Below, one piece after another: positions 34,792 to 43,916 of a DNA stretch of 64,000 bases (position 1 is its first letter; the number at the start of each line of letters is the position of its first letter). Origin of the DNA: CTSOIL-112 sp964293815 (lineage in GTDB: Bacteria > Pseudomonadota > Gammaproteobacteria > Burkholderiales > Burkholderiaceae). A model generated the notes under the pieces. The model did not search any database. It was not told the DNA's origin and saw only the letters and a program-made list of their open reading frames with translations. The stretch is from contig CAXYYC010000005.1 of NCBI GenBank assembly GCA_964293815.1, positions 35,738 to 99,737 on the forward strand. Reading direction: 5' to 3'. The translations under genes and the position numbers were made by a program.

Positions 34792-35703
34792 ATGACCCCG
34801 ACCCCAAAAGATAATCTCATCGTTCCCCTGTCCATCATGCGTATGCCGATTTCGCACGCGTTTGTGTGGATTAAAAATGCCATCACGCTAATCAAGGCGC
34901 AACCGCTGATTATCCTGTTGGCCAGCACATGGATTATCTTTGCCGAAATGCTACTCACCGGCATTTTACCGGGCGTTGGCATGGTGCTATTTTTGCTGAT
35001 CGCGCCGGCATTGGCGTTTGGCATGGCCGATGTGTGCCAAAGCATCCGCATTCAAGAGAACACTTCACCTTTGGCTATTTTCAGCCCGTTGTTCAATAAA
35101 GTGCGTAATCGCCTGCTCAGCCTCGGTCTGATTTACGCCACCGTACTGTTTGGTCTGTTTCTCATCAGCCAAACCGTCATTGATCAAAACGCACTCAATG
35201 AGACGTTCAAAAACATGCTCGCGCTGCAAGAAATCGACAATATCGAAACCATGCGCGCGCAATCCAAAGAGATTTGGGCGCAATTGATGGAGCAAAAAGG
35301 ATTATTTCTTGCCTTCGGCATGATGATTGCCGGCTCCATGCTGATTCAAACCCTGCTGATGTATTCACCACTCTTCACCGTTTGGCAAAATGCGCCCGCA
35401 CCGCAGGCCGTCTGGCTCTCCATTCGCACCATTTTCATCAATATCTTACCGATTGGCCTCACCATCGCCCTGATTTTCGGTGTATTTGCCGCACTCAGCC
35501 TGATCATTTCAATTCTCGGAATGCACTCACCCTCGCTTATGATGTTCATCATCATGGGGCTGTGGGTGCTGTTTAACGCCGTGGTCAATGCCGTCACCTA
35601 TACCAGCTATTACGACATCATCCGTACCAGCCTGACCAACAGCGTACAAGGCAATATCGACCACATTTTGGACAGCTCTTCCAAAGACCAAAATGCGGGT
35701 TAA
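34792..35703 (+). CDS. BPSS1780-family membrane protein
   Basis: A 303-aa protein with about six hydrophobic helices in two groups, separated by a charged segment (about 125-160). The N-terminal MRMPISHAFVWIKNAITLIKAQP and the PALAFGMADVCQSI block are typical of the BPSS1780 family found mainly in Burkholderiales. Function is unknown. It follows thrB closely and is probably co-transcribed. Confidence 0.75.
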   Translation: MTPTPKDNLIVPLSIMRMPISHAFVWIKNAITLIKAQPLIILLASTWIIFAEMLLTGILPGVGMVLFLLIAPALAFGMADVCQSIRIQENTSPLAIFSPLFNKVRNRLLSLGLIYATVLFGLFLISQTVIDQNALNETFKNMLALQEIDNIETMRAQSKEIWAQLMEQKGLFLAFGMMIAGSMLIQTLLMYSPLFTVWQNAPAPQAVWLSIRTIFINILPIGLTIALIFGVFAALSLIISILGMHSPSLMMFIIMGLWVLFNAVVNAVTYTSYYDIIRTSLTNSVQGNIDHILDSSSKDQNAG

Positions 35704-35757
35704 ACGCCATCAGCACCGAATCAACGCAATAAAAGCACAAAACCTGCTAAATCTATA

Positions 35758-35786
35758 TTGACAAATTACAGAAACGCCTGCATAAT
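35758..35786 (+). promoter_or_regulatory. promoter of tRNA-Met
   Basis: TTGACA, a 17-bp spacer and CATAAT, with the tRNA starting 12 bp after the -10 box. This is the best -35 box in the window, as expected for a stable RNA. Confidence 0.75.
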
Positions 35787-35797
35787 GCGCAACTCAT

Positions 35798-35874
<77 letters not shown>

Positions 35875-35880
35875 TATTTG

Positions 35881-35910
35881 AAACGGCTTGCACTTTTGCA
35901 AGCCGTTTTT
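35881..35910 (+). terminator. tRNA-Met terminator
   Basis: AAACGGCTTGCA and TGCAAGCCGTTTTT form an 11- to 12-bp stem with a 4-nt loop, 6 bp after the CCA end. Confidence 0.85.
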
Positions 35911-35950
35911 GTCATGGTATCATCTGATTGAACCATCACAGGAATCAGCC

Positions 35951-36730
35951 ATGCGCGCCGAAGACATCGCTCAAAATTACCATCGCCTCACCGGCAGCAT
36001 CGCTCTGGCCTGCTCTGCGGCGCAGCGTGCGTCCGATTCGGTATTATTATTGGCGGTCAGCAAAACCCATCCGGTCGAGAGTGTGTTAGCGGCGTACCAT
36101 GCAGGCGCGCGCGATTTTGGCGAAAATTATGTACAGGAAGGCACGGAAAAAATTGAGGCGTTGGATGCCTTGCTGCCGGATAACCAAGCTCAGTGGCATT
36201 TCATCGGTCCACTGCAAAGCAACAAAACCCGAGCGGTGGCGGAGTATTTCGATTGGGTGCATTCGCTTGATCGCCTGAAAATTGCCCAACGTTTGAATGA
36301 ACAACGCCCTGCCTCGCGCGCGCCTTTGAATGTGTGCGTGCAAGTGAATATTGACGATGAAGCGAGTAAAAGCGGCTGTTTGCCTGATGAGGCATTGGAC
36401 TTGGTACTCGACATCGCACAACTGCCGAATCTGCGCCTGCGTGGCCTGATGAGCATTCCCAAAGCCATCAACCGAAATGCCTCACACACTGAACAATGCG
36501 TACCATTCGCCGCTCTGTCGGCCTTGTTTGCGCAAATCAAAAGCGAATTACCCTCGGCTCAAGCCGAGCACTTTGACACCCTGTCGATGGGAATGACCGA
36601 CGATTATGCGCAGGCCATCTCTGCTGGCAGTACCATGGTGCGCATCGGCACCGCGATTTTTGGTGCGCGCGCCTATTCGACCTCAGCCACATCAGCCACT
36701 TCCATCTCAACCGCCTCATCACAAGGATAA
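35951..36730 (+). CDS. yggS: pyridoxal phosphate homeostasis protein YggS
   Basis: A 259-aa PLP-binding TIM-barrel protein (PROSC/YBL036C family). The cofactor lysine is in LLAVSKTHPV (about residue 36) and the FGENYVQEG, WHFIGPLQSNKTR and LSMGMTDDYAQAI blocks are intact. It maintains the vitamin B6 pool and affects amino acid metabolism. The start at 35951 has AGGAA upstream; the frame extends to 35888 but into the tRNA terminator. proC follows after 3 bp, the common yggS-proC pairing. Confidence 0.94.
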   Translation: MRAEDIAQNYHRLTGSIALACSAAQRASDSVLLLAVSKTHPVESVLAAYHAGARDFGENYVQEGTEKIEALDALLPDNQAQWHFIGPLQSNKTRAVAEYFDWVHSLDRLKIAQRLNEQRPASRAPLNVCVQVNIDDEASKSGCLPDEALDLVLDIAQLPNLRLRGLMSIPKAINRNASHTEQCVPFAALSALFAQIKSELPSAQAEHFDTLSMGMTDDYAQAISAGSTMVRIGTAIFGARAYSTSATSATSISTASSQG

Positions 36731-36733
36731 AAC

Positions 36734-37573
36734 ATGAACATTCCCAGCCCTCACATTGCGTTTTTAGGCGGTGGCAATATGGCCACAGCAATCATCACCG
36801 GCATGATTCAAAAAGGTGGCTTCTCGCCCAAACAGATTTCCGTGGTCGAGCACAACGAAGCACAGCGCGACCGCCTGAACTACGATTTATCCGTGAGCTG
36901 CTACGAAAACACCGCGTTTGCCACGGCGCAGATGCCCAGCGCGCCGGACATTTGGGTTCTGGCGGTTAAGCCTCAAAATATGCGCGAGGCGTTACAGGAG
37001 TTGTTACCTGCACTCAAACCGACACAGGTACTGCTCAGTATTGCCGCCGGTTTGCCCATCGCCACCTTGTCCGCATGGAGCAATGGTCATGAAAAAATTG
37101 TCCGCACCATGCCCAACACACCTGCTCTGGTCGCTCAAGGCATCACCGGCGTTTTCGCCCCGCAGTTGAATGCGACTGAGCAAGATTGGGTCAACGACAT
37201 CCTGCAATCCATCGGCCAAATCGTGTGGCTAAATGAAGAATCGCAAATCGACGCAATCACCGCGATTTCTGGCTCCGGCCCTGCGTATGTGTTCTACATG
37301 ATGGAGCAATTGACGCGAGACGCCGAGCAATTGGGCTTTGACCCGGCCACGGCCAAGCAGTTGGTACAAGCAACTTTTGCCGGTGCGGTTGCCTTGGCTG
37401 GTGAATCGACCGAAAGCATCAGCACCCTGCGCGAACGCGTGACCAGCAAAGGCGGCACAACTGCGGCGGCGTTGGCCAAATTTGCCGAATGTAGCTTGGA
37501 TCAGGCGATTCACGCAGGCGTCGCGGCGTGCAAAGCCCGCGCCGAAGAGTTAGCAAAAGAATTATCAGCGTAA
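36734..37573 (+). CDS. proC: pyrroline-5-carboxylate reductase
   Basis: The 279-aa enzyme reduces pyrroline-5-carboxylate to proline with NAD(P)H. The nucleotide motif FLGGGNMATAII lies at the N-terminus, and the ProC signature appears as ISGSGPAYVFYMMEQL plus RVTSKGGTTAAAL near the C-terminus. It sits between yggS and rsuA with tight spacing, suggesting one operon. Confidence 0.96.
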   Translation: MNIPSPHIAFLGGGNMATAIITGMIQKGGFSPKQISVVEHNEAQRDRLNYDLSVSCYENTAFATAQMPSAPDIWVLAVKPQNMREALQELLPALKPTQVLLSIAAGLPIATLSAWSNGHEKIVRTMPNTPALVAQGITGVFAPQLNATEQDWVNDILQSIGQIVWLNEESQIDAITAISGSGPAYVFYMMEQLTRDAEQLGFDPATAKQLVQATFAGAVALAGESTESISTLRERVTSKGGTTAAALAKFAECSLDQAIHAGVAACKARAEELAKELSA

Positions 37574-37578
37574 CGATC

Positions 37579-38286
37579 ATGGCAAAAAGCAAAAAAACCA
37601 AACCATTACCCATTGATAAAATCCTGCAACAGCAAGGCTTCGGCACGCGCGCCTACTGCCGCGCTCTAATCGAAACCGGTGATGTGCTGGTCAATGGTGA
37701 AATGTGCGATGACCCTGATGAGTACTTTGATCTGGAGGGTTTGAATTGGCAGATTGACGGGCAAACTTGGCGCTACCGCGAGCATGTCTACCTGCTGATG
37801 AACAAGCCGAGCAACTACGAATGCTCGCAAAAGCCGCAGCACCACATGAGCGTATTGTCGCTATTGCCCATTCAATTGCGCAACCGCGACGTGCAATGCG
37901 TCGGGCGTTTGGACGTGGATACCACAGGCTTATTACTGATTTCGGACGATGGGCAATTCATCCACAAAAACACCTCGCCCAAGAAAAACGTGGATAAAGT
38001 CTATCACGCAACTTGCCGTTATCCGCTCACTGAAGAGATGCTGAACGCCTTGACCTGCGGTGTGCTACTGCACGATGAAAACGAAACGCTCAAAGCGGTG
38101 TCTGCACGGATTTTGCACGCAGACACACCGAATGTTTTAGAGCTGATCCTGCGTGAAGGCAAATACCATCAGGTCAAACGCATGGTCGCAGCCGCAGGCA
38201 ATCGCGTGGATGAACTACACCGCGTGCGCGTGGGTGAGTTTGAATTACCGAGCGATTTGCCGATCGGCGAATGGATTTATTTGTAA
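37579..38286 (+). CDS. rsuA: 16S rRNA pseudouridine synthase RsuA-type
   Basis: A 235-aa enzyme with an S4 RNA-binding domain (about 10-60, IDKILQQQGFGTRAYCR) and a pseudouridine synthase domain. The catalytic Asp is in VGRLDVDTTGLLLISDD (about 110-126), and GKYHQVKRMVAAAGNRV is the family's second block. RsuA makes pseudouridine 516 in 16S rRNA; RluB/E/F relatives share the fold, so the target is by best resemblance. The start at 37579 lies 5 bp past the proC stop. Its stop is 3 bp from the converging mscL stop. Confidence 0.87.
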   Translation: MAKSKKTKPLPIDKILQQQGFGTRAYCRALIETGDVLVNGEMCDDPDEYFDLEGLNWQIDGQTWRYREHVYLLMNKPSNYECSQKPQHHMSVLSLLPIQLRNRDVQCVGRLDVDTTGLLLISDDGQFIHKNTSPKKNVDKVYHATCRYPLTEEMLNALTCGVLLHDENETLKAVSARILHADTPNVLELILREGKYHQVKRMVAAAGNRVDELHRVRVGEFELPSDLPIGEWIYL

Positions 38287-38289
38287 AAC

Positions 38290-38721
38290 TTAGCGTTCGT
38301 CTGCACCTTCTTCGCCATCAATTTTCGCTTTTAAATCTGAAGTGCAAAATTTACATTTAATCGCATCTACAGCGACAAACTCGCGGCAATACGGACACTC
38401 GCGCGAACCTTGAGCGCGAAAGTTTGCCAAACGATAACGCATAATCAACTTGACCAATAGAAATAAGACAAAAGCGAGGATTAGGAAGTTAATCAAAGCA
38501 CCCAGAAAGTTCCCCACATGGATTTCACCGCCGTTAAATGCCCAAACCAAACCCGATAGATCAGGCGCTCCACCGAGTGCTGCGATAAAATCACCGATAA
38601 TATCTTTGCTGAGACTTTCAACCACAGTGGCGAAAGCACCGCCGATAATCACCCCTAAAGCCAAATCAAAAATATTGCCACTACTGGCAAAATTCTTAAA
38701 CTCTTCAAAAAACTTATTCAT
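38290..38721 (-). CDS. mscL: large-conductance mechanosensitive channel with CxxC-CxxC tail
   Basis: A 143-aa channel that opens under membrane tension to protect against hypo-osmotic shock. The MscL start FFEEFKNFASSGNIFDLALGVIIGGAF (TM1) and TM2 (about 70-92) are canonical. The usual helical C-terminus is replaced: C109-x2-C112 and C123-x2-C126 form a zinc-ribbon-like knuckle, followed by an acidic end. Similar tails exist in some MscL proteins of other phyla, so it may bind zinc. No terminator separates it from rsuA. Confidence 0.93.
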   Translation of the reverse strand: MNKFFEEFKNFASSGNIFDLALGVIIGGAFATVVESLSKDIIGDFIAALGGAPDLSGLVWAFNGGEIHVGNFLGALINFLILAFVLFLLVKLIMRYRLANFRAQGSRECPYCREFVAVDAIKCKFCTSDLKAKIDGEEGADER

Positions 38722-38781
38722 ACATTATCCTACTGTTAACTATTATTGATATTAAAAAACCGTAGGCATTCTATCCATGAA

Positions 38782-39438
38782 TCAATCACTCGTCAAAGCC
38801 AAAAAGTCAAACGGCACATCAAACGCATCCGGCACAAATTCAATCTGCGCCCACGCATCAGCCACCGCCATCGTGATCGGCAGTTTGATGTCTCGCTCAC
38901 GCCAGTTCGCCAAAGTGCGGTCGTAAAAACCACCGCCATAGCCCAAACGATAGCCCTGCGCATTAAACCCGACGCACGGCGCGCACAATACTGCTAAATC
39001 TTCCGGCTGATCGACCAATTCGTGCGGCTCGTACATCGGCTCCAAAATGCCATACGCACCTTGCTGCATTGAGGCCAAACCACGATACGGTGCAAATTTC
39101 AGCGGCGCTTTGGACTGCTGTACAATCGGCAAATACACCCGACCGCCATGCGCGCGCCATTGATCCATCAGCATTTGCAGATCAATCTCGGCGCGAAACG
39201 CCCAATACAGCGCAATCGCGGCATTCGGCTCCACACACTCGGTCAACCACACCCACAATTCCCGCGTTAATTGCTGCGAGCGTCGTTGCCGCTGCTCGGG
39301 TGTGAGCGCCACGCGCCGCGCCAGTAGCACACGACGCAATTCCGCCTTATTTTCGCCGAGATTGTGTGTTTCAATGTCAGCTTTGACCGCCGAACGGCAG
39401 ACCTGAGCTGTTTTTATCGGTACAATAGCCATACACAT
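38782..39438 (-). CDS. fau: 5-formyltetrahydrofolate cyclo-ligase
   Basis: A 218-aa ATP-dependent enzyme converting 5-formyl-THF to 5,10-methenyl-THF. Family blocks are ENKAELRRVLLARR at the N-terminus and YRLGYGGGFYDRTLANW (about 165-181) in the active site, with CVGFNAQG just before. The start may also be at 39432, two codons in; neither has a good ribosome binding site. It is divergent from slt with only 54 bp between starts, so promoters overlap. Confidence 0.9.
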   Translation of the reverse strand: MCMAIVPIKTAQVCRSAVKADIETHNLGENKAELRRVLLARRVALTPEQRQRRSQQLTRELWVWLTECVEPNAAIALYWAFRAEIDLQMLMDQWRAHGGRVYLPIVQQSKAPLKFAPYRGLASMQQGAYGILEPMYEPHELVDQPEDLAVLCAPCVGFNAQGYRLGYGGGFYDRTLANWRERDIKLPITMAVADAWAQIEFVPDAFDVPFDFLALTSD

Positions 39439-39492
39439 TTAATTATCGTTTAATTATTCCGCGCGCGAGCGGCGGACTATTTGGGAGCATAC

Positions 39493-41433
39493 ATGTCGAG
39501 TTTAAACCAAATTCGCACAGGTGCGGTTGCTTTTACCGTATCGGCCATCCTTAGCAGTGCCACAATGACAGCACTGGCGCAAGAATCCACGCCCGTGGGC
39601 AACACCAGCGCCTACGGCTCGTTGACCTTTGGCGCAAATTCACAAGACGAAACGTTTAAACAACTGCGCATTGCCTCTATTCGCAATGACGCGCCGCGCG
39701 CCGCGCAATTGGCCGACCAACTCTCCGGCTATCCTTTGACCTCATACGTCGAATATTATCGCCTCAAACCACAGTTGTACAACAGCGATGGCACTGGCAA
39801 TGTCAATGCACCCGATGACCAAATTCGCGCCTTTATCCAGCGCTACGAAGGCCAAGCATTGGCCGACCGTATGCGCAATGACTACCTGCATGTACTGGGC
39901 GCACGCCGCGATTGGGATAATTTTAACCGCTACTATACACAATACGAACTCAAAGACGACACCGCCGTTGAATGCTTTTATCAGCAAGGCAAGTTGGATC
40001 GAGGGCTGAGCGCAAGCACCATCGCCAGCACGCTCAAAACCTTACTGAGCGACAGCCGTGCAGCCAACAGCAAAGCCTGCCAACAATTAACCGTATCACT
40101 CGCAAGCCGCGGTTTATCCGAAGAGGACAACAACTACCTGACCGCCCTCTCAGCGTACAACAGTGCAGCACAAGGCACACGTTTGGCCAGCTACAGCAAA
40201 AATACCGGCTCTGCGGCGCGCATGGCCAGCCTGATTAACCAAGCGAACAACGACAGCACCGGCTCGCTCGCTGGCACGGTGAGCAACGCCAGCTCTGGCA
40301 TGTCGCCCCAGCAAGGCGCCTTGACCCAAGCCTACTACGGCTACAGCCAAATTCGTCGCGCCAGCTCTGGGGCCGCATCGTTTTATCGAAATGCCTATCA
40401 GCAATACCCAAAATTACAATTGCCCGATGATGTACTCGGCTGGCAAGCACGCGCCGGTATGCGCGAGGGCGACTGGAATCTGGTCGGTCAAGCCATTGAC
40501 AAAATGAGCGATAGCGAGCGCAACACCAGCACATGGCAATACTGGCGTGGCCGCGCCTACGCCGAGCAAGGGCAGAAAACCCAAGCCGCCATGTTCTACG
40601 AACAAGCGGCGAATAACTACGATTTCTACGGCATTTTGGCCAATGAAGAACTCGGTAGAACCATCAAACTACCGCCCAAAGCCGCACCCACTGAAGCTGA
40701 AGTCGCCGCTGCCAGCAAAACGCCCGGATTCGAGCGCGCGCGCAAATTCGCCGACATGGACATGATGCTCGAAATCAGCCGCGAATGGAACTATCCATTG
40801 CGCAGCATGAACGAGCGTCAATTACTCGCCGCAGCCGAATACGGTCGTCGCGTGGGCTTGCTGGATCGCATGATCAACACCTCCGACCGCACCAAAACCG
40901 TGTTCAACTTCAACCAACGCTACCCGACGCCCTATTTGTCGACATTACAACGTCACTCCAGCAACGCAGGCATCCCTGCCGCATGGGCATATGGCATCAT
41001 TCGCCAAGAGTCGCGTTTCGTCACACTCGCCAAATCCTCAGCCAGCGCGCACGGTCTGATGCAAATCATCCCAGAGACCGCGCGCATCCTCGCGCGCAAG
41101 CAAGGCTTGAGCAATTTCACCTTGAGTGATTTGGGCAATATTGATACCAATGTTCAACTCGGCACCGCCTATTTGGCACAAATCCGTGACCAATTCGGCG
41201 GCTCCATGCCTTTGGCCTCGGCCGGTTACAACGCGGGTCCCGGTCGTCCGGCGCAATGGAAACGCAGTTTGACGCAAAACGTAGATGGCGCGATTTTTGC
41301 CGAAACCATCCCCTTTGCCGAAACGCGCGGCTATGTGAAAAACGTCATGGCCAACACCATGTGGTACTACCTCGTGATGGATCAACGCGCACCAAAGCTC
41401 AAAGACCTCATGGGCACGGTCACACCGTATTAA
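39493..41433 (+). CDS. slt: soluble-type lytic murein transglycosylase
   Basis: A 646-aa periplasmic enzyme cleaving peptidoglycan to 1,6-anhydromuropeptides. A signal peptide ends near residue 31 (LAQE). A long alpha-helical superhelical U/L region follows, with repeats of the SLT70 type. The C-terminal catalytic domain holds IIRQESRF (catalytic Glu), ASAHGLMQIIPETA and SAGYNAGPGR. The start at 39493 has GGGAG upstream; a TTG four codons earlier is less likely. nagZ downstream acts on its products in muropeptide recycling, though in another operon. Confidence 0.95.
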   Translation: MSSLNQIRTGAVAFTVSAILSSATMTALAQESTPVGNTSAYGSLTFGANSQDETFKQLRIASIRNDAPRAAQLADQLSGYPLTSYVEYYRLKPQLYNSDGTGNVNAPDDQIRAFIQRYEGQALADRMRNDYLHVLGARRDWDNFNRYYTQYELKDDTAVECFYQQGKLDRGLSASTIASTLKTLLSDSRAANSKACQQLTVSLASRGLSEEDNNYLTALSAYNSAAQGTRLASYSKNTGSAARMASLINQANNDSTGSLAGTVSNASSGMSPQQGALTQAYYGYSQIRRASSGAASFYRNAYQQYPKLQLPDDVLGWQARAGMREGDWNLVGQAIDKMSDSERNTSTWQYWRGRAYAEQGQKTQAAMFYEQAANNYDFYGILANEELGRTIKLPPKAAPTEAEVAAASKTPGFERARKFADMDMMLEISREWNYPLRSMNERQLLAAAEYGRRVGLLDRMINTSDRTKTVFNFNQRYPTPYLSTLQRHSSNAGIPAAWAYGIIRQESRFVTLAKSSASAHGLMQIIPETARILARKQGLSNFTLSDLGNIDTNVQLGTAYLAQIRDQFGGSMPLASAGYNAGPGRPAQWKRSLTQNVDGAIFAETIPFAETRGYVKNVMANTMWYYLVMDQRAPKLKDLMGTVTPY

Positions 41434-41460
41434 TCGCCATTTGAAGTAGTCATCACTCGT

Positions 41461-41482
41461 AGGAGCGCCTGATGGCGCTCCT
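41461..41482. terminator. slt/nagZ hairpin
   Basis: AGGAGCGCC-TGAT-GGCGCTCCT is a perfect 9-bp stem with a 4-nt loop, followed by ATTTATAT. It lies between the converging slt and nagZ genes. Confidence 0.7.
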
Positions 41483-41552
41483 ATTTATATCTGTACCATA
41501 GAAAATAGGCGCAATCATGCGCCTATCCAAATCGACCGCAACCACCGTATTC

Positions 41553-42659
41553 TTAACGTTTTTTCAACATCACCTCAGTCGGATCAACAATCGCTGTCCC
41601 ATCCGCGTTGCGAATATACGGCACTATCGTCTGACGCGCAGATTGATATGCGGCATCTTTTTGCAACTCCTTCCACGCCAAAGCCTCACCCCGCGCGCGC
41701 AAAGCAGCTATACGCCGCGCCGTCGCCTTGCTTTGCGCCTGACGCAAATAGCTTTTTGGCAAACCCGCCAACGCCTCATCCAAATCATTCGGACGATTAC
41801 ACACCATCGCCATATCGCAGCCCGCATCCAGCGCGGCGCGCACACGTTGCACCACATCAGGGAAAATCATCGCAGCGCCGGCCATACTCAAATCATCGGT
41901 GACAACCGCACCATGAAACTGTAACTGCGCGCGCAGCATCCCCAGCCACGTTTTTGAAAATCCCGCAGGCAAAGCATCCACCTTCGGATAAATCACATGC
42001 GCCGGCATCACCGCACCCAAATCCTGTGCCAACACCGTATACGGAACCACATCGTCACTCAAAATCCGTTTCAAGCCACGCCGATCCACCGGCATATCCA
42101 CATGCGAATCCGCCACCACGAAACCATGTCCGGGGAAATGCTTGCCACAGCCCGCCATTCCCGCGCGCAACATCCCGTGCAGTAGCGCCTTTGCCAACAG
42201 CGCCACCACCTCAGCCGACGGCGCAAAGGCGCGGTCGCCAATCACCGTGCTGCCACCATAATCTAAATCCAACACCGGCGTATAACTGTAATCCACGCCC
42301 ACCGCGCGCAACTCCGCCGCAAGGACAAAGCCCACTTGCGTCGCCACCTTCAGCGCATGCAATGGACTTTTATCATACAGCTCGCCCAGCGTGCGCATCG
42401 ACGGCAAATGCGTGAACCCGTCGGTTTTAAAGCGCTGCACACGTCCGCCTTCGTGATCCACGCTGATGACAATATTCGGACGAACCGCACGAATCGCGCG
42501 AATCAGCTTGCCCACTTGCGCACGATTTTTAAAATTACGGCCAAACAAAATCACGCCGCCCGTCATCGGATGAGTCAAACGACGGCGATCCTCATCGGTC
42601 AACGTCATTCCGACCAAATCCACAATCATCGGCCCCAAAGGCATATTTTTATCCATCAT
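41553..42659 (-). CDS. nagZ: beta-N-acetylhexosaminidase
   Basis: A 368-aa cytoplasmic GH3 enzyme releasing GlcNAc from anhydromuropeptides in cell-wall recycling. The SVDHEGGRVQRF motif (about 82-93), GKHFPGHG with the mobile His-loop VVADSHVDMP (catalytic His), and VVTDDLSMAGA with the nucleophile Asp are present. The start is one of several adjacent ATGs; 42659 is chosen, 4 bp past the acpS stop, and 42656 is equivalent. Last gene of the lepA-to-nagZ cluster. Confidence 0.94.
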   Translation of the reverse strand: MMDKNMPLGPMIVDLVGMTLTDEDRRRLTHPMTGGVILFGRNFKNRAQVGKLIRAIRAVRPNIVISVDHEGGRVQRFKTDGFTHLPSMRTLGELYDKSPLHALKVATQVGFVLAAELRAVGVDYSYTPVLDLDYGGSTVIGDRAFAPSAEVVALLAKALLHGMLRAGMAGCGKHFPGHGFVVADSHVDMPVDRRGLKRILSDDVVPYTVLAQDLGAVMPAHVIYPKVDALPAGFSKTWLGMLRAQLQFHGAVVTDDLSMAGAAMIFPDVVQRVRAALDAGCDMAMVCNRPNDLDEALAGLPKSYLRQAQSKATARRIAALRARGEALAWKELQKDAAYQSARQTIVPYIRNADGTAIVDPTEVMLKKR

Positions 42660-42663
42660 CGCA

Positions 42664-43059
42664 TCACCCAACCTTCTCCGCAATTACAAACGCACACACC
42701 ATATCCGCCTCATCGGTCATACTCACATGAAACGACCAACCGCGCTCGGCGCACCAGCTCGTCAGAGGCTCATTCAACACCACCTCGGGTTTGCCTGAGC
42801 TACCATTGACAAACTCCACCGCACGCCAACTCATCGGCTGGCGCAAACCCAAGCCAATCGCTTTTGAAAAAGCCTCTTTCGCCGCAAAACGCGTGGACAA
42901 AAACAATAAGCCACGTTCACGATTGCGCGCAAAACGACGCTCAAAAATCGCCAACTCACGCTCACCCAAAATTCGTCGGACAAAACGCATCCCGCGCACC
43001 TCAAACGCCGTATGAATGCGCGAGACGCGCAACACATCTGTGCCCACACCCACAATCAC
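42664..43059 (-). CDS. acpS: holo-[acyl-carrier-protein] synthase
   Basis: A 131-aa phosphopantetheinyl transferase that loads ACP. The first motif reads VGVGTDVLRVSRI (metal-binding Asp 8), and the second FAAKEAFSKAIG (Glu and Lys, about 58-69). It overlaps the recO stop by 4 bp (ATGA). In many betaproteobacteria pdxJ lies between recO and acpS; here it is missing and the two genes touch. Confidence 0.94.
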   Translation of the reverse strand: MIVGVGTDVLRVSRIHTAFEVRGMRFVRRILGERELAIFERRFARNRERGLLFLSTRFAAKEAFSKAIGLGLRQPMSWRAVEFVNGSSGKPEVVLNEPLTSWCAERGWSFHVSMTDEADMVCAFVIAEKVG

Positions 43060-43916
43060 AATCCGCTCTCCTTCGGCAACAAAGCCTGCAACTCGCGCGC
43101 CATCTGCCGTGTCAACAAAGGCTTATCCGCAATATGCTGAGCCAACATCGCCTGAAACAACTGCTTGGCCTCCTGCTGCGTGCGTGCGCTGTCAAACCGT
43201 CCCGCGCCAATGTCCAGAATTGTCTGAACCGTCACCAACACTGCACCCGTGCTCACACGTTCAGACACCGATTCACCCAGTCGCTCATCCACTCGCACCC
43301 AACGGTGTTGCGCCACCTCAAAACGATAACGCACCTCCGGTGCATCCTGTGCGCAATCCACCCAATTCGGCGCAAAACCCAGCTCACGCAACAACGACAG
43401 CTCAAACCCGCGCAACACCTGCGCCTGCTCACCCGCCGAATGCGCGTGCAAACTCAACGCCGCCAAACCGCGCTGATATGCATCAAATAAGCCCGCGTGT
43501 GCATCCGCCTGCGCCAGCGCACGGCGCAACCACTCATTCATATAATAGCCGGAAATCAACGCTGCGCCCTGCAACATCGGAATCCCGCCGACCCACTCTG
43601 CGTCCAGCAAAGTGCGCACCGTACCCTTACCCGAAAAGCCGATGGACAGCGTTTGAAACGTCTGAAAAATACTCGCGCGCCAGCGCGTATACGGACGCAA
43701 AGCCCCTTTCGCCAACACCCACAATCGCCCGTGATGGCGCGTGAACACATCCAGCACCAAACTCGTTTCCGAATGCGGATAACTGTGCAAAATATACGCC
43801 GGCTGATGCAAAATCTTTGTCCCCGCGCGCGTACTGTTGCTCACGACCTTACTCAACGCCGCTGAAAGCGGTGCGTCGAGAGAAGAAATTGGTAGGTCTT
43901 TGATTGGTGGGGTCAT
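43056..43916 (-). CDS. recO: DNA repair protein RecO
   Basis: A 286-aa recombination mediator that helps RecA load in the RecFOR pathway. The OB-fold N-terminus carries AYILHSYPHSETSLVLDVFTRHHGRLWVLAKGA, followed by a helical domain without zinc cysteines, as in other proteobacteria. The start at 43916 is chosen because the frame upstream of it reads into AT-rich spacer. An extra ~40 residues precede the OB fold compared with E. coli RecO. An unknown gene and spacer separate it from era. Confidence 0.9.
   Translation of the reverse strand: MTPPIKDLPISSLDAPLSAALSKVVSNSTRAGTKILHQPAYILHSYPHSETSLVLDVFTRHHGRLWVLAKGALRPYTRWRASIFQTFQTLSIGFSGKGTVRTLLDAEWVGGIPMLQGAALISGYYMNEWLRRALAQADAHAGLFDAYQRGLAALSLHAHSAGEQAQVLRGFELSLLRELGFAPNWVDCAQDAPEVRYRFEVAQHRWVRVDERLGESVSERVSTGAVLVTVQTILDIGAGRFDSARTQQEAKQLFQAMLAQHIADKPLLTRQMARELQALLPKESGL

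Noticed and set aside
42864..43744. Overlapping plus-strand frames of over 200 codons opposite acpS and recO.
   Set aside because: Composition reflects antisense codons; the minus-strand genes are clear family members.
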